Made by a program: the position numbers and the translations under genes
Shown here: positions 33,278 through 44,985 of the stretch, one piece after another
Numbering within the stretch: the first letter of the stretch is position 1
Layout of the letters: each line of letters begins with the position of its first letter
Origin: Lactuca virosa
Lineage: Eukaryota; Streptophyta; Magnoliopsida; Asterales; Asteraceae
Length of the DNA stretch: 64,000 nt
Reading direction: 5' to 3'
Assembly: GCA_928212115.1 (NCBI GenBank)
Contig: CAKMRJ010000001.1
Coordinates: forward strand, 189,159,478-189,223,477
The notes under the pieces: model-generated
What the model was told of the DNA's origin: nothing
Databases searched by the model: none
What the model saw: only the letters and a program-made list of their open reading frames with translations

Positions 33278-36039
33278 TCAATCCTTGTCGACCACCAGAA
33301 CATCCGACTTTCCCATTGCACCATTCCACATTTTCTTCTCAATGATCTCAGCCACCATTGCCGTGTATTCTTTCGCCGCGGGCTCGAATATTGGTTCAGC
33401 CACCATAATCTGCTGAGTGGCAAGATGATGAATGTCCCATTGGTGAAATTGAAGCAAGTCCCTTTTCTCGTAAAGACGGATGCAATCATCTTTAAGCTTG
33501 ATGACAGCGGCATCTGTTAATTCATCATATACCCAATACAGCATGGATGCAAGAGAACCATCAGAGTAGTTTTGAAGAACAGGGACTTGTTTCACTTGAG
33601 CAGTGGCTGGCCACATCACTTGTTTAAGAGGCTGATCAGTTTTGGGATCAAGCACATTGGGTGAACCTTGACGATTGACTGAGCGGTCTTCATCGAAGGA
33701 AATCCTTTAGCAACTTGATCTTCCAAAAACGATTTAAACTGGTTCGCCCTGGGATTATTTGAAGGATTGGAGAAAGGAGCCTTAGACAGCTCAATAAGAT
33801 CAACCTTGGTAAAAGAGTCAAAGTCGTGAGCATCTTTGTATAGTTCATTTTTGCCGCTCTTTCTCCTTACCATGAACATGTTCATCGTGTCATGGAATCC
33901 CCATGAGATGATTCCAGACCTGTCACCATAAATGTCTCTGAAGCGATTTTCGCCCAGATCCGTAACAGTAACCTGTTGTTTATCCCAGGGCGCCTTATGA
34001 TCTGCGCTTCGTTTGAATAGAAGTTGACCCTTTTCAGATTCCTGGGTCGACTTCTTGCGTTTTAAGGCCTTTCCACGTGGAGCTTGCTCTGGTTCCTTTT
34101 CAAAGCGGTCTACGACGGTGGTGGTTCTGATAGTTGAAGGGGCAATGGGAGCATCTTGATTAGGAAGATAAATCTGTGGCTCTTCAACAGATGACTTGAA
34201 TTCGCCCCCAAACTTATCTTCCAGCTTTTTCTTCAAATCATAGTAACTGGCTGTTAGAAGGCCAAAATGAGTCTGGAGATCTGTAATTTGTTTGGTCTTA
34301 GCAGCATTTTCTTCATTAAGTTCTGCCATTTGAATACTGAGCTGTGTGTTTTCAGCTTGAAGGCCTGTGACTTTAATGTCAAGCTCAATATTCCTCTGAT
34401 CCAACTCTACATTTTTCTGATTCAGAGTATCGATCTGCTTCTGAAGACCAACTAGTGTAAGACCTTCTTCTCCTGTGTTATCACCCCCTATATGAATTCC
34501 TTTGCCACGCAAGGGTGATGTTGAAAATGGTTCTCTGGCCAAGAGCGTTGCTAACTTGACAGAGGTAGCGTTGTGCTCTGGCCTCGGAGGAGAGAGGTCC
34601 GTTTGGAAGGACGAGCCACCGGCTTCATAAAGGTACTGGGACCTTCACTGTTTGGCACGGTTGAGACTATGACTGGGGTTGTTGTTGGTGGAGCTGAAGC
34701 ACTTTGAGTCACCAATCTTGGGTCACGTCTTCGTCTTTTGCTAGAGGGGGTGTAGATTGGGTGACTGGAGGATCACTTTCTATCGGCGCAGATGTAGGTA
34801 AGATAACATCAAGGGGAGGAATCCCTGACGTCACTACCATAGGAATTGCTATTTCCGCCGATGTTTTGGTTGGAGGAGGTGTAGCTTCAAGAACATCTTC
34901 TTCTTCCCTTGTCTCAGTTGCTGGTTTAACAACTTCATCGACAATGTCGAGTAGCTCATTGAGGTTTTCCTCTGTCAAGAAATCCTCGTTACTCCCAAAA
35001 TTAATAGGATTTCATCATTGTCAAAACCTGTGAGATCCAGGTCTTCATACAAGTCAGTTTCTGACCCCGACCCCCTGTGAGATTCATCTTGAACCCGAAC
35101 AGATGTCATTTCATGTTCCGAAGCAACATCAGCATTAACAGCTGGATCTTCTTCTTCTTCATGATCTGAGACAGTGATGACATTTTCTGAAACAACCCTC
35201 TCGGAGGAAGTTGGCTCAGATGACATTTTCTCTGACGTTCCATGCGACTCAGAGGACTCGTCAATCTCAGCAAATTTACCAAATTTCACCAGAGGATATT
35301 TTCCTTCAAAAATGACCTTTCCCTTTCTATTCTGCTTGATGAGACCAACTGTGTGAGGGCCCAAAGATTTAATATCCAACTTGTCACCATCCTTCACCAT
35401 TTCTGGAAATTGATCGTCAACAAATACTTGGATAAACCTTGGATAAAGTAGGAATGCGTCTCTGGTCCCCCGGGTAATGGCGTTAATGTTCACCAAGAAC
35501 TCATCAAGGATGAACTTTGAGAAATTAAACTTTATGCCAGCAGCCAAGGAGACAATTGCCCCGGTGTTCCTGAGGGAGATCTCATCGGCTCCTGATCTCC
35601 TTCCTGAAATGCAGCTCACGAACACGTGTGCCAAGAATCGCCAGTACGGAGGCAGGAGCTTCTTCACTGTGGGAGGGTAGACACCCTCGTATCCCATTCT
35701 CTCAAGAACTCCTTGCACATCATCTATTCCAATCTCAGTGGGGAAAGTGGATTCATCGTTGATCAGCAAGGTATCTCTTATGTATTGCTCTGTGATCATG
35801 ATCTTGCAACCCTTGACAACAGCATCAATTGTTATCTCTCCGTTGACTTTCTCCATTTTTGCTGTCTCCCAAAATTCCCGGATGATGTTCTGATGAATGA
35901 CAGGGTTTACTGTGATGGTATAGGATAGGCAGCACTCCCTTAGCCTGTATATCATTGACTTGAACTCCGCATGGGCAACAGGAGGATCATCCAATACAAT
36001 CGCCAAATTGTGCATATCCGCGAACTTTAGATTTGCCAT
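33278..36039 (-). pseudogene. Sirevirus env-like ORF, S2 copy B (frameshifted)
   Basis: Same protein as the copy at 25680-28445. Open segments: 36039-34975 (354 residues, longer than in copy A), 34978-34709, 34542-33616 and 33655-33278. Its frame changes (near 34985-35010, 34630-34745 and 33655) lie mostly at sites where copy A reads through, and copy A's first breaks (near 27807 and 27622) are absent here. The ORF is therefore probably open, about 920 codons, in the real element. It lies downstream of pol, with its own ATG and a 3' splice-site consensus just before it. Confidence 0.85.
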
Positions 36040-36043
36040 TTTT

Positions 36044-36492
36044 CTGCACTAAACAAGCCAAGTAAGAAAACATAGAATATAATAATTCAAAACATTAAGT
36101 TTTCTTAATTTGACAACAAAAATTTTGAGTTTACGGTCAAAATAGTCAAACTGAAGAGTTTACGGTCAAAGAAAGTCAACCAAGGGTTTACGGTCAAAGT
36201 TGGTCAACTGACCGTAAACTGAGTTTACGGTCGTAAGACCAAAACTTGGGTTTACGGTCGCAAGACCAAAACCTGAGTTTACGGTCGTAAGACCAAAACC
36301 TGAGTTTACGGTCGTAAGACCAAAACTTGGGTTTACGGTCGCAAGACCAAAACCTGAGTTTACGGCCGTAAGACCACTTTGGGTTTACGGTTCTTGAATG
36401 ATCTGAAACCGTAAACTTCAAACTTCGATTACTCCTTCGTTTATGGTCGGAATGGCGAATAGAAAACAGATCCTTGGTCGGATTCATCATAC
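36044..36492 (-). other. Putative 5'-UTR intron of the env-like gene (S2 copy B)
   Basis: Minus-strand donor AAG|GTATGA and acceptor TTGTTTAGTGCAG|A, 449 nt. Copy A has the same sites (28926 to 28450). The acceptor sits four bases before the ATG, close to S1 (five bases). Confidence 0.55.
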
Positions 36493-36626
36493 CTTCGATG
36501 TGAACAGGGTCGATTTCTCAAAACTTCACAGAAAAATTTCGATGAGAGAGAGTGTAGAGAGAGAGAGAGATTGCGGCTGTAAAGGGGAGAAGAGGGAGTG
36601 GAAAGGGTTTACGGTAGTAAGCCCTT

Positions 36627-36636
36627 CCCTTTTATA
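36627..36636 (-). promoter_or_regulatory. Putative internal TATA box (S2 copy B)
   Basis: TATAAAAGGG on the minus strand, about 590 bases before the env-like ATG and about 135 before the putative donor. Mirrors 10781-10789 in S1. Confidence 0.55.
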
Positions 36637-37388
36637 CTCCTTAAACTTTTACCAGTCTCCCACACAGTTAAAAACACAGTCTTTTATCCCGATAAAATTT
36701 TTAAGAATAAAACATTTGAGGATTTTAAAATTAAAATAAAAGTAAAAACAAAAATAAAAATAAAATTAAACTAAAATAAAATAAACTAATTTCTAAAATT
36801 TAAAAACTAAAAAATAAATTTTTGACAATTATAAAATTAAAATAAAATAAAATAAAATAAAAATAAAATTAAAGGGAAAATTAAATTTTGAAAAGACAAA
36901 ATTTACTTCAACACTACTAACAAAATCTTGTGACACTGGGATCAAAGTTGTTAGACAGCCTTAATCTGCTTGTCGGTACCTTTCATCTTCACATCTTTAT
37001 CTGGTTATCGCCGGTATTGTTGTCCACTTAAACACGAAAAATTATGACAGATTTAGGACATACTATTTGTTATAAGACAAGGTGACCCTAAGTTCCAAGA
37101 TACTATATCTGATCCTAAGTTCCTAGATATTACATCTTAAGGACCATTCAGCTGACGACGACCAGGGATATTGCTGTCCACCTAAATTGAGCAGCGAGAT
37201 CTATAGACAATCTTTGAGTGTTCAATTTTAATTGTACTGGAACATGTTTCCCGTTTCCTGATATGCCCCAGTAATCAAGAACTTCCAGAGTACTCCTTAC
37301 ATCGGGTGAGCAGACAATCATTAAGAGAGAAGATAGATTCAGATTATTGTTAATTATAATTTTAGAGGGATTGAGAAGTAGAAGGTTG

Positions 37389-37441
37389 CATATGCTGTGT
37401 ACCAGGTCGGATTGTGAGTCACGCAAAGGAGACAGCATATG
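37389..37441 (-). repeat. S2 spacer hairpin (copy B, first)
   Basis: CATATGCTGT and ACAGCATATG, perfect 10-bp arms around 33 nt. The loop contains accaggtcggattgtgagtcacg. Confidence 0.85.
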
Positions 37442-37493
37442 GCTAACAGATAGGAGGAATTTCATAGATATAATTTGCAGAGAAATAGATTTG

Positions 37494-37549
37494 CATATGT
37501 TGCAGTCCAGGTCGGATCTCTTCCAATCACGTAAAGGAGGCAACATATG
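37494..37549 (-). repeat. S2 spacer hairpin (copy B, second)
   Basis: CATATGTTGC and GCAACATATG, perfect 10-bp arms around 36 nt, the same arm sequence and loop length as S1 hairpin 1. Confidence 0.85.
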
Positions 37550-38105
37550 ACTGACAGATAAGATAAGAAAGAAAACAATTTTCTACAGACCTAACTCATC
37601 GGAATTTACCAGTCGCCCCATCAATACCGGAATTAAGGACAAAATCCGCACATCGAGGAAAAGTTAATCCACGGTTCCAAGTACGGGTTCATTTAATGTG
37701 ACGAGTAGATTCCCATATATATCTCCCTGCTCAATCTATCCGAGCGTCGTATTGTCAGGCTAAACGGATCTAACTAGGTCAAGATTTGTCAAGACTAAGA
37801 ATTTCTTAAGTTCAACTTTGCCTAGTCAAGTCCATTTAAAATCTTTCGTGCCTACCGACGCATCAGCCCAGAGTAAAGACCCTTTAATTTTGGGTACGTT
37901 ACGCAGACTCAGATTGCCTGTTATCACTTGATAATATCACTTCCCAGTACATATATCAACAAGCAGAACTATAAGAGACAATTTTTTAATTTTCTGATTT
38001 TCTAATGTTTTTGGATTTTTAATGTTTTTCTGAAAAAAATAAAACAGAAACAAAATATTTTTGGATTTTTAAATTTTTAAATGTTTTTAGACTTTTGTTG
38101 GTTTA

Positions 38106-38116
38106 TTTCTCCCCCT
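38106..38116 (-). other. Internal PPT-like purine tract after pol (S2)
   Basis: Minus strand AGGGGGAGAAA, 67 bases past the pol stop; same as 9367-9377 in S1. Confidence 0.6.
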
Positions 38117-38182
38117 AAATTTGTGCATGGAAGAGAATGAAATGACTGAAATGCTCAAATTTAAACTAAGAAAACCTAAAAA

Positions 38183-41100
38183 TCAATCCTCAAAACGAAT
38201 CATTTTTAAAAATCCCACAAGCACATCGAATCGAGCTTTGTGAAAAGGCTTTGTGAACAAGTCCGCAACATTATTATCAGTGTGAACATGTTCTAGCCTA
38301 ATGAGCGAACGCTCATAGCAATCTCTAATAAAATGAATTTTGATGTCAATGTGCTTGGTTTTGGAATGTTGGACAGGATTTTTAGCGATTTGAATAGCAG
38401 CCTCATTATCACAAAAGATGGGGGTTTCTAGATAATTCAAACCGTAGTCCAACAGCTGATGTTGGATCCATATGACTTGAGAACAACAAGCAGACGCAGC
38501 TACATATTCCGCTTCTGCTGTTGAGGTTGAGACCGTATGTTGCTTTTTGCACTGCCATGAGACCAGTCTATCTCCAAGAAACTGGCATCCTCCTGAAGTC
38601 GATTTTCTATCTAGCTCACACCCGCCATAGTTGCTGTCTGCAAAAGCATAAAGGTCAAATTCGGGATTTTTCGGATACCAAAGTCCCAGTTTTGGGCAAC
38701 CTTTGAGATACCGAAAAATCCGTTTAACAGCAATTAGATGAGAGAGTTTAGGATTGGCCTGGTAGCGTGCGCATTGACAGACCGCAAACATTATGTCTGG
38801 GCGACTGGCAGTCAGATACATAAGCGATCCGATCATTGATCGATAATACGTCTGATCTACGGATTCGCCTTCAAGATCAGGAGTCAGTAAAGGTCTCTCC
38901 GCCATGGGTGTAAGAGCAGTTTTCGCGTCTTGGAACCCGAACTTCTCCAGCATATCATCCACATACTTCGCTTGGTGAATTAGGATTCCGGTAGAAGATT
39001 GTTTGACCTGAAGCCCCAGAAACATGGTCATTTCCCCAAGAGAACTCATCTCAAACCTTTTCTTCATCACACCTTCAAATTCCTTGCAAAGCTGGGGACA
39101 GGTTGACCCGAAGATAATGTCGTCAACATAGATTTGAACTAGTATCTGAGCATTACCCACATGCTTGATAAACAAGGTTTGATCAATGGTGCCGCGAGAA
39201 TATCCATGCTCGAGCAAATGCTTTGTTAGAGTCGCATACCAAGCTCGAGGAGCTTGATGTAACCCATACAATGCTTTGTCCAACTTGTAGACACGATTAG
39301 GGAACTTTGAGTCAACAAACCCAGGGGGTTGATCAACATAAATTTCTTCCTTCACCTTGCCATACAAGAAGGCAGTCTTGACATCCATTTGGTAGACCGT
39401 GAAATTCATGTAGGAAGCATATGCAAGAAAGATGCGAATAGCCTCCAACCGAGCTACGGGAGCAAATACCTCAGTGTAGTCAAGACCCTCAATTTGTCGA
39501 AACCCGCGAACCACCAGCCTTGCTTTATTTCGCACGATTACACCCGAATCATCTTGCTTATTTCGATAGACCCAACGCGTGTCAAGAGCCCTTTTGCCCT
39601 TCGGTAAGTCAACCAACTTCCAAACCCCGAGCTTTTCAAACTGATTCAGCTCTTCATGCATTGCATCCACCCAGCTGGGATCATTCAAAGCCATGTCAAC
39701 ATTCTTCGGCTCTATTTGAGATATAAAGCAAGAGTAAAGACATGCATTAACATCTCCACTTTGACTTCTGGTTTTAACTCCATCTCCCAGCTGGCCAATG
39801 ATGTTATCGATCGGATGATCGCGTTGAATACGTGAGGGAATGTCTTGGCTGATATCATTGATAGAAACAGGAAGAGTGTGAATATTGAAACTTCCATCAT
39901 TTACTGATTGATTCACATTAGATGAATCTGCTACAAACTCATTTGCGATTTCTTCGGGAAAGAGGAGTTCCATAAACGTTGGATTGACAGCGGAAGCATC
40001 TCTGGACATGAACTCTCTTTCAACAGGTGTAAGAGGTGTAGCATCAGTATTAGGAGTTCCATCTTGAACTTTAGACTCTGGACTATTAGGTTGATCAGAT
40101 GGCCCCCCCTCCGGTGGAACAGAGGACTCCTCCCCAGATGGAGCAAAGGACTCCCCCTCAACCGTTGGAGGTCTGTAGACAACTTCTTCGTCTTCGTCTT
40201 CATACACGATCTTCGAACCAGAAGAGGATCCACTTGAGCTATTTGAAGACACATTTAAAGATTTGAAAAGCGATGTGTAATCAAATAACCAGTCAGGACC
40301 CACTCGAGCGTCTGTTTCATTCTCCTCCAGCCAGCGTACGTCATAGGATTCGACTATCTGCTTAGTCTTCTTGTTGTACACCCTATACGCGGTGCGCGCA
40401 GCATACCCTACAAAGTAACAATCATCGGCTTTGGCGTGGAATTTAGGGTTGGATTCCAAATGAAGAAGGGTGCAAGGACAGCCAAATACACGGAAATGGC
40501 TGACAGAGGGCTTGTGTCCATAGAGAATTTCATACGGTGTCTTCATCTGTGCTTTGTTGATTAGAACACGATTCTGCACGTAGCAAGCAGTATTAATCGC
40601 CTCGGCCCAGAAGAAAACAGGTAGCTTGGAATCACAAAGCATCGTCCTTGCGGCGTCTTTCAATGTTCTATTTCTCCTTTCAGCAACACCGTTCTGTTGA
40701 GGTGTGTGAGCTGAACTATATTGACGCACTATCCCTTTTTCGGCGCAAAAATGGTCAAGAACCGAATTTTTGAACTCAGTTCCATTGTCGGTACGAAGCG
40801 CTTTCACTTGATTGTTGGTCTGTTTCTCAATCATCACTACGAACTTCTTTATCAGGTCAGCAACCTCCGCTTTGTTGGATAAGAAGAAAACCCACGTAAA
40901 CCGAGAGAAATCATCGATCACAACGAGGCAGTATGAGCTTCTGTTGATGCTCAGAACGTTGACCGGACCAAATAAGTCCATGTGTAACAATTGGAGCACT
41001 TGACTTATTGAGTTGACATGTTTGGGCAAGTGTGGTTTCCGATGGTGTTTGCCTTGAGCACAGGAAACACACTTTTCAAATGTAATAAAGTCTCTGATGG

Positions 41101-41635
41101 GTAGGCCTCGAACCATCTCATTCTTGGCAAGACGATTCAAGTTTTTCGCGTTAGCATGACCTAGCCTTCGGTGCCACAGCATTGCATTTTGTTCGGCGAC
41201 TTTTGAGAATAGGCAAGTGACTTGTTCAGGGAGATTTGTGTTCATGTCAATAATGTAAGCATTCCCATCCCGCTTAGATTTGACGAGGATCCATTCTTCC
41301 GGGATGACAATGCCTGGCTTTAAGATCATACATTCCTTGTCAGTAAAGTGGGTGGAGTAGCCTTTGTCACAAATTTGGGAAACACTCAACAAGCTGTGCT
41401 TTAACTCGGGAGCGAAGTTGACATTCTCAAAGCTTAACACTCCATTTGTAACAGTTCCTCTTTGCGTGATCTTTCCTCCATCTCCTCCCGCAAAGGAAAC
41501 ATACCCCCCATTAAAGGATTGAATTTCGCTCAATTGGGATATGTCTCCAGTCATATGCCGGGAGCAGCCACTGTCGACGTACCAGGGACGAACGACATTC
41601 CTCCGCAACTGTCCCTGCAAAATGAGCGGAATCAT
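38183..41635 (-). CDS. pol: Sirevirus Pol polyprotein (protease-integrase-RT-RNase H), 1,150 aa
   Basis: Open throughout. Protease: [12 protein letters not shown], catalytic D21. GAG-pre-integrase/zinc domain: H155, H160, C189, C192. Integrase: D220 (HMDLFG), D283 (RTDNGTEF) and E319 (NGVAER), a D-62-D-35-E spacing. [11 protein letters not shown], then YVDD at residues 836-839 (complement 39119-39130). RNase [24 protein letters not shown] and the [11 protein letters not shown] tail. Length and order are complete for copia Pol. All catalytic residues I can check are present. The ATG overlaps the gag stop as ATGA in another frame, with a TAA just upstream in the pol frame. Acts in virus-like particles (reverse transcription) and the nucleus (integration). 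Probably recently active. Confidence 0.95.
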   Translation of the reverse strand: MIPLILQGQLRRNVVRPWYVDSGCSRHMTGDISQLSEIQSFNGGYVSFAGGDGGKITQRGTVTNGVLSFENVNFAPELKHSLLSVSQICDKGYSTHFTDKECMILKPGIVIPEEWILVKSKRDGNAYIIDMNTNLPEQVTCLFSKVAEQNAMLWHRRLGHANAKNLNRLAKNEMVRGLPIRDFITFEKCVSCAQGKHHRKPHLPKHVNSISQVLQLLHMDLFGPVNVLSINRSSYCLVVIDDFSRFTWVFFLSNKAEVADLIKKFVVMIEKQTNNQVKALRTDNGTEFKNSVLDHFCAEKGIVRQYSSAHTPQQNGVAERRNRTLKDAARTMLCDSKLPVFFWAEAINTACYVQNRVLINKAQMKTPYEILYGHKPSVSHFRVFGCPCTLLHLESNPKFHAKADDCYFVGYAARTAYRVYNKKTKQIVESYDVRWLEENETDARVGPDWLFDYTSLFKSLNVSSNSSSGSSSGSKIVYEDEDEEVVYRPPTVEGESFAPSGEESSVPPEGGPSDQPNSPESKVQDGTPNTDATPLTPVEREFMSRDASAVNPTFMELLFPEEIANEFVADSSNVNQSVNDGSFNIHTLPVSINDISQDIPSRIQRDHPIDNIIGQLGDGVKTRSQSGDVNACLYSCFISQIEPKNVDMALNDPSWVDAMHEELNQFEKLGVWKLVDLPKGKRALDTRWVYRNKQDDSGVIVRNKARLVVRGFRQIEGLDYTEVFAPVARLEAIRIFLAYASYMNFTVYQMDVKTAFLYGKVKEEIYVDQPPGFVDSKFPNRVYKLDKALYGLHQAPRAWYATLTKHLLEHGYSRGTIDQTLFIKHVGNAQILVQIYVDDIIFGSTCPQLCKEFEGVMKKRFEMSSLGEMTMFLGLQVKQSSTGILIHQAKYVDDMLEKFGFQDAKTALTPMAERPLLTPDLEGESVDQTYYRSMIGSLMYLTASRPDIMFAVCQCARYQANPKLSHLIAVKRIFRYLKGCPKLGLWYPKNPEFDLYAFADSNYGGCELDRKSTSGGCQFLGDRLVSWQCKKQHTVSTSTAEAEYVAASACCSQVIWIQHQLLDYGLNYLETPIFCDNEAAIQIAKNPVQHSKTKHIDIKIHFIRDCYERSLIRLEHVHTDNNVADLFTKPFHKARFDVLVGFLKMIRFED

Positions 41636-44541
41636 TTAGATTTAGGAACCCAGGTCATTACAGTCCTGGGTTTCCTTTTTACTTTCTCTGAATTAATATT
41701 TAAAGGTTTCAAACGAGGATCCTCATTCCTAATTACTTCAGAGGGTGGCAAAGATGGATTAGAAAGTGATTTAGGCTGCCATTGAAGTTTAGGTTTTACA
41801 ACATTCTCCTGTGGTTTTGAAATAGATTTCTTAGAAGTTTGCACAAAGCTTCTGGATGTTCTACCAGAAGTGGTTGAAGATCTAGAATTGCCTTTTGACG
41901 AAAACGATCTTGGCAGAGCCTTGTTCGTTTTTGGCAAACTCTCTTGAGATTTGTTGATAAAAACCTTTTTATTCTTTTGAAAAACAGTTCTTTTTCTGGT
42001 TCGGTCATCTTTCCAATCATCAATTCGAGAACAATTTCTTGAAGATTTTCTAATTAAAGATCTTCCTCGAGATTCGTTCTCTCCTCTTGGTGACAGATAG
42101 TTTACAAAGATCCTGTTATGGCAATTCCTAGCTATGTGACCACCAATGCCACAATTAAAACAAATCTGTTTATTGTTTGAACTTGTGTTACATTTATCAG
42201 ATTTATTTTCTTGAAGGACACTCTTACTTTTCTCAGAGGAGCATACATGAGAGACAGATTGTGATACAAGTGAGGGTGCCTCAGAATGTATGACATGAGG
42301 AATTGATGAATTTTCATGAGAATGACCATCATCAGAATTACCAAAAAGTTCATCAAACATATCAAAGAAATTGAATTCAACAGAATCAGAAATAGGAACG
42401 TCACACAAAATACTATCAGTCTTAACATCAGAATCACAAATAGGAATAGAAACATCAGAAATAGGAGCAGAAACAGAAACACCAACTCCATGCTTTGCCT
42501 GATCTAAAGGATGATCTGCAGAGGAAGAAGAAGCGTCAGTACTTTCAACATTTATAAATCCTCCTGAAACGAAGCCAGATGGATTGCCATAAACCATAAA
42601 AGATTCATTGGCAATCTCATCTTTAGACAAGGGTTGATACTGATAGGTATGATTATATGGAGGAGGCACGCTATCATATCCTAAACCCTTAGACTGATTT
42701 CGTTTAAAATCCATGCAGTGATCAATCATGGTGGCAACTGCCTCACTTGATCCATCAAATTTTTTAAAAGCAAAGTTTGCAGAATTAAACCTTTCCTTCA
42801 ATGTATCAAGCTCGGCAGTTAGCTCATCATTTTGTCTTTTAACATAATTGTACAGTTCACATTTCTCACTGTACTCTGCCTGGATTCTTCTAAAATCGTT
42901 TATCTTAGCTTCTAATTGAGCTTTAAGAGGCTTTTGTCCTTTCCTAAGTTGGTAGCCCTCATATCTAAGGTCCTCTACTTCTCTACGCAATAATTGGATT
43001 TCATCACGAAGAACTTTAACATATTCTTTACATGCATAAGAACAGGATGGTAGGGTTACCTCGCTTATCTTGGACTCAGAAGAAGTAGACGCCATGAAAG
43101 CAAACTGCAGCTCCATCATTTCTGCCTCGGGATCAGCTTCATCAGTCTTTAATGTTGCATCATTAATCTGAGCAAGGTGAGCATTTTCTGGCCCTGAAAT
43201 GTTCAAAGCCTGAATCTGGTCCTCCCAGTCAAAAGACTGAGCGACCATTGCGGTCTCACCATTAGCTGCAGCACCTGCACGGTTGTTTCCCACTGCAACC
43301 ATCGTTCTGTTGTTGTTGACCCTGCGATCTGGTTTAGGACATTCACGAGCAAAGTGACCCGGCTCGTGGCAGTTGAAGCATCTCAGCGTGCTCTTGTTGA
43401 ATCCCACCTTCTTGTCAGCATTCATGCCCCAATTGCTCTTCCCAGTCTTCTTAGCAAACTGCTTGGCCCTGAAAACAGCCATAGCAATCTGCCACGTAAT
43501 GTCCATCTCTTCTACGTCTTCAGGATGAATCTGGTCCAGGTCAGCAAATGACAGCTGAGGTGGAAGTTCTCCAGCCACAAAAGCATTATAGCAGTTAACA
43601 AGCCCAGTAGCTAGAGCCAGATTTTCATCAGTATCCTTAGGATTTGAGGAAGTGGCTACAGTAGGTACATTTGGGGAAGGAACAACTTGTGGGGAGATAA
43701 ATGATTGATTATGAGGATGAAGATTAGGTGATACAGCATCGAGGGTCTGAATTTGAGGTGGTTTAGCAGTAAATCCTTGACCTGAAGAGGACATGATCGA
43801 GGAAAGAGCATTGTTGGATGAGATCCCAAGATTTGCAGTAGAATATGAGCTCATGTGATTGATCTCTCTCTGTTTGTCATCAATATCACAAGATTTGATG
43901 ATTGCCATGGTTTCAGCAAGAGTGAGGCGGTTTAGATCCTTAGTCTTCTTGATCACAGCAACATTCATATCCCATGATCTGGGAAGAGCATTGAGAAGTT
44001 TTTTGTTGATTTCTGACTTGGTCAAGTAAATCCCAGATATGTTCATATCCGTTGTGAGAGTTGTGAACCTCTGCAATTGAGCCTCAAGGGTCTCTCCTGG
44101 AATGTAGTTGAACATGTTGAACTTTTGTCTCAACATGTCCTGGCGACTCTCTTTCATATCCTCATTGCCCTCATAAACTTCAATTAAGGCTTCCCATAGA
44201 TCTTTAGCTGAAGTGTACTCACGAAAACCTTGAGCAATATCAGGAGATAATGCCATAGTTAAAGTGGCTAAAGCTCTTTCTTGCTCTTCTATTTTCTCAA
44301 ACTCCTCATCAGTGTAGTTTTCAACCGCCTTGTCAATCACTTGACCTGCAACTGTCGTAGTGATTCTAATAGGGCCTCTAAGTATGCTTCTCCATACCTT
44401 AAAGTCCTTCATTTTGATGTACTTTTCAATTCTATACTTCCATTCGGGAAAACCATCCGCAGACATTAATCTTGGAATTCGTGTGGTGGTGCCCATAACA
44501 GCATCAAGTTCATGGAAATGATTTTGACCTTGAGAATCCAT
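41632..44541 (-). CDS. gag: Sirevirus Gag, 969 aa, two zinc knuckles and a coiled coil
   Basis: Starts [20 protein letters not shown]. The N-terminal 230 residues are a UBN2/copia-type Gag domain ([33 protein letters not shown]). CCHC knuckle 1: C388, C391, H396, C401. Then a heptad-like coiled coil at about 505-590 ([18 protein letters not shown]), a Ser/Asp-rich segment, and knuckle 2: C794, C797, H802, C807, followed by a basic Arg/Lys/Ser-rich tail ending TWVPKSK. Much longer than a typical copia Gag; extended Gags are known in Sireviruses. It forms the particle and binds the RNA. The stop TGA overlaps the pol ATG. Confidence 0.95.
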   Translation of the reverse strand: MDSQGQNHFHELDAVMGTTTRIPRLMSADGFPEWKYRIEKYIKMKDFKVWRSILRGPIRITTTVAGQVIDKAVENYTDEEFEKIEEQERALATLTMALSPDIAQGFREYTSAKDLWEALIEVYEGNEDMKESRQDMLRQKFNMFNYIPGETLEAQLQRFTTLTTDMNISGIYLTKSEINKKLLNALPRSWDMNVAVIKKTKDLNRLTLAETMAIIKSCDIDDKQREINHMSSYSTANLGISSNNALSSIMSSSGQGFTAKPPQIQTLDAVSPNLHPHNQSFISPQVVPSPNVPTVATSSNPKDTDENLALATGLVNCYNAFVAGELPPQLSFADLDQIHPEDVEEMDITWQIAMAVFRAKQFAKKTGKSNWGMNADKKVGFNKSTLRCFNCHEPGHFARECPKPDRRVNNNRTMVAVGNNRAGAAANGETAMVAQSFDWEDQIQALNISGPENAHLAQINDATLKTDEADPEAEMMELQFAFMASTSSESKISEVTLPSCSYACKEYVKVLRDEIQLLRREVEDLRYEGYQLRKGQKPLKAQLEAKINDFRRIQAEYSEKCELYNYVKRQNDELTAELDTLKERFNSANFAFKKFDGSSEAVATMIDHCMDFKRNQSKGLGYDSVPPPYNHTYQYQPLSKDEIANESFMVYGNPSGFVSGGFINVESTDASSSSADHPLDQAKHGVGVSVSAPISDVSIPICDSDVKTDSILCDVPISDSVEFNFFDMFDELFGNSDDGHSHENSSIPHVIHSEAPSLVSQSVSHVCSSEKSKSVLQENKSDKCNTSSNNKQICFNCGIGGHIARNCHNRIFVNYLSPRGENESRGRSLIRKSSRNCSRIDDWKDDRTRKRTVFQKNKKVFINKSQESLPKTNKALPRSFSSKGNSRSSTTSGRTSRSFVQTSKKSISKPQENVVKPKLQWQPKSLSNPSLPPSEVIRNEDPRLKPLNINSEKVKRKPRTVMTWVPKSK

Positions 44542-44969
44542 TTGAAATTAAGCAAATTAAGCTCAAAATTTAAGTTTACAATTGAAAGGGTTTACGACCG
44601 TAAACCGAGTTTACGGTCCAGATGATTTTGACCGTAAACGGAGTTTACGGTTCTGAGTTTACGGTTCTGAGCTTACGACCGTAAACTGTGTTTACGGTTT
44701 GAACAGTTTACGGTTTGAACAGTTTACGGTTTAACAGTTTACGGTTTATGTGTTTACGGTTCTTGAAGCTTTTTTTACGGTTTATGAAGATTCAATAACC
44801 GTAAATAGAGTTTACGGTTGACAGCAAACTCCCAGAAAACCTTTATGAATACGATTTTTCAGTAGAAACGATTCCCTTCACTTCGTAAACACTAACAGCA
44901 GGTTCGAACTTCAAAAATATCGGTTGAAATAGCCCAAAAATCGATTGAAAGAAGATTTAACACCGGTTC
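44542..44969 (-). other. S2 5' leader with TTTACGG repeats
   Basis: Untranslated leader between PBS and gag. 44585-44825 has about 14 TTTACGG or CCGTAAA half-palindromes, including a short tandem run at 44700-44745. Presumably part of the packaging and translation region. Confidence 0.75.
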
Positions 44970-44984
44970 TTGCTCTGATACCAA
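44970..44984 (-). other. S2 primer-binding site (tRNA-iMet)
   Basis: Minus strand TTGGTATCAGAGCAA next to the LTR end. Confidence 0.9.
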
Positions 44985-44985
44985 T

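Larger units (their letters stand above)
36040..38182 (-). other. S2 pol-to-env spacer, copy B
   Basis: No credible ORF. On the minus strand, from pol: PPT-like tract (38116-38106), hairpins (37549-37494 and 37441-37389), T-rich tract (36895-36715), TATA box (36636-36627), donor AAG|GTATGA (GT at 36492-36491), 27-bp repeats with TTTACGG cores (36380-36210) and acceptor TGCAG (AG at 36045-36044), four bases before the env-like ATG. This is the same order as in S1. Confidence 0.8.

Noticed and set aside
34267..35928. Plus-strand ORFs of 60-110 codons
   Set aside because: They are antisense shadows of the env-like ORF, with the same shadows repeated in copy A at 27883-28334.
42132..42491. Hydrophobic minus-strand frame rich in L and F
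   Set aside because: An alternate frame of S2 gag's Ser/Asp-rich segment; the hydrophobicity comes from reading TCT/GAT-rich codons out of frame.
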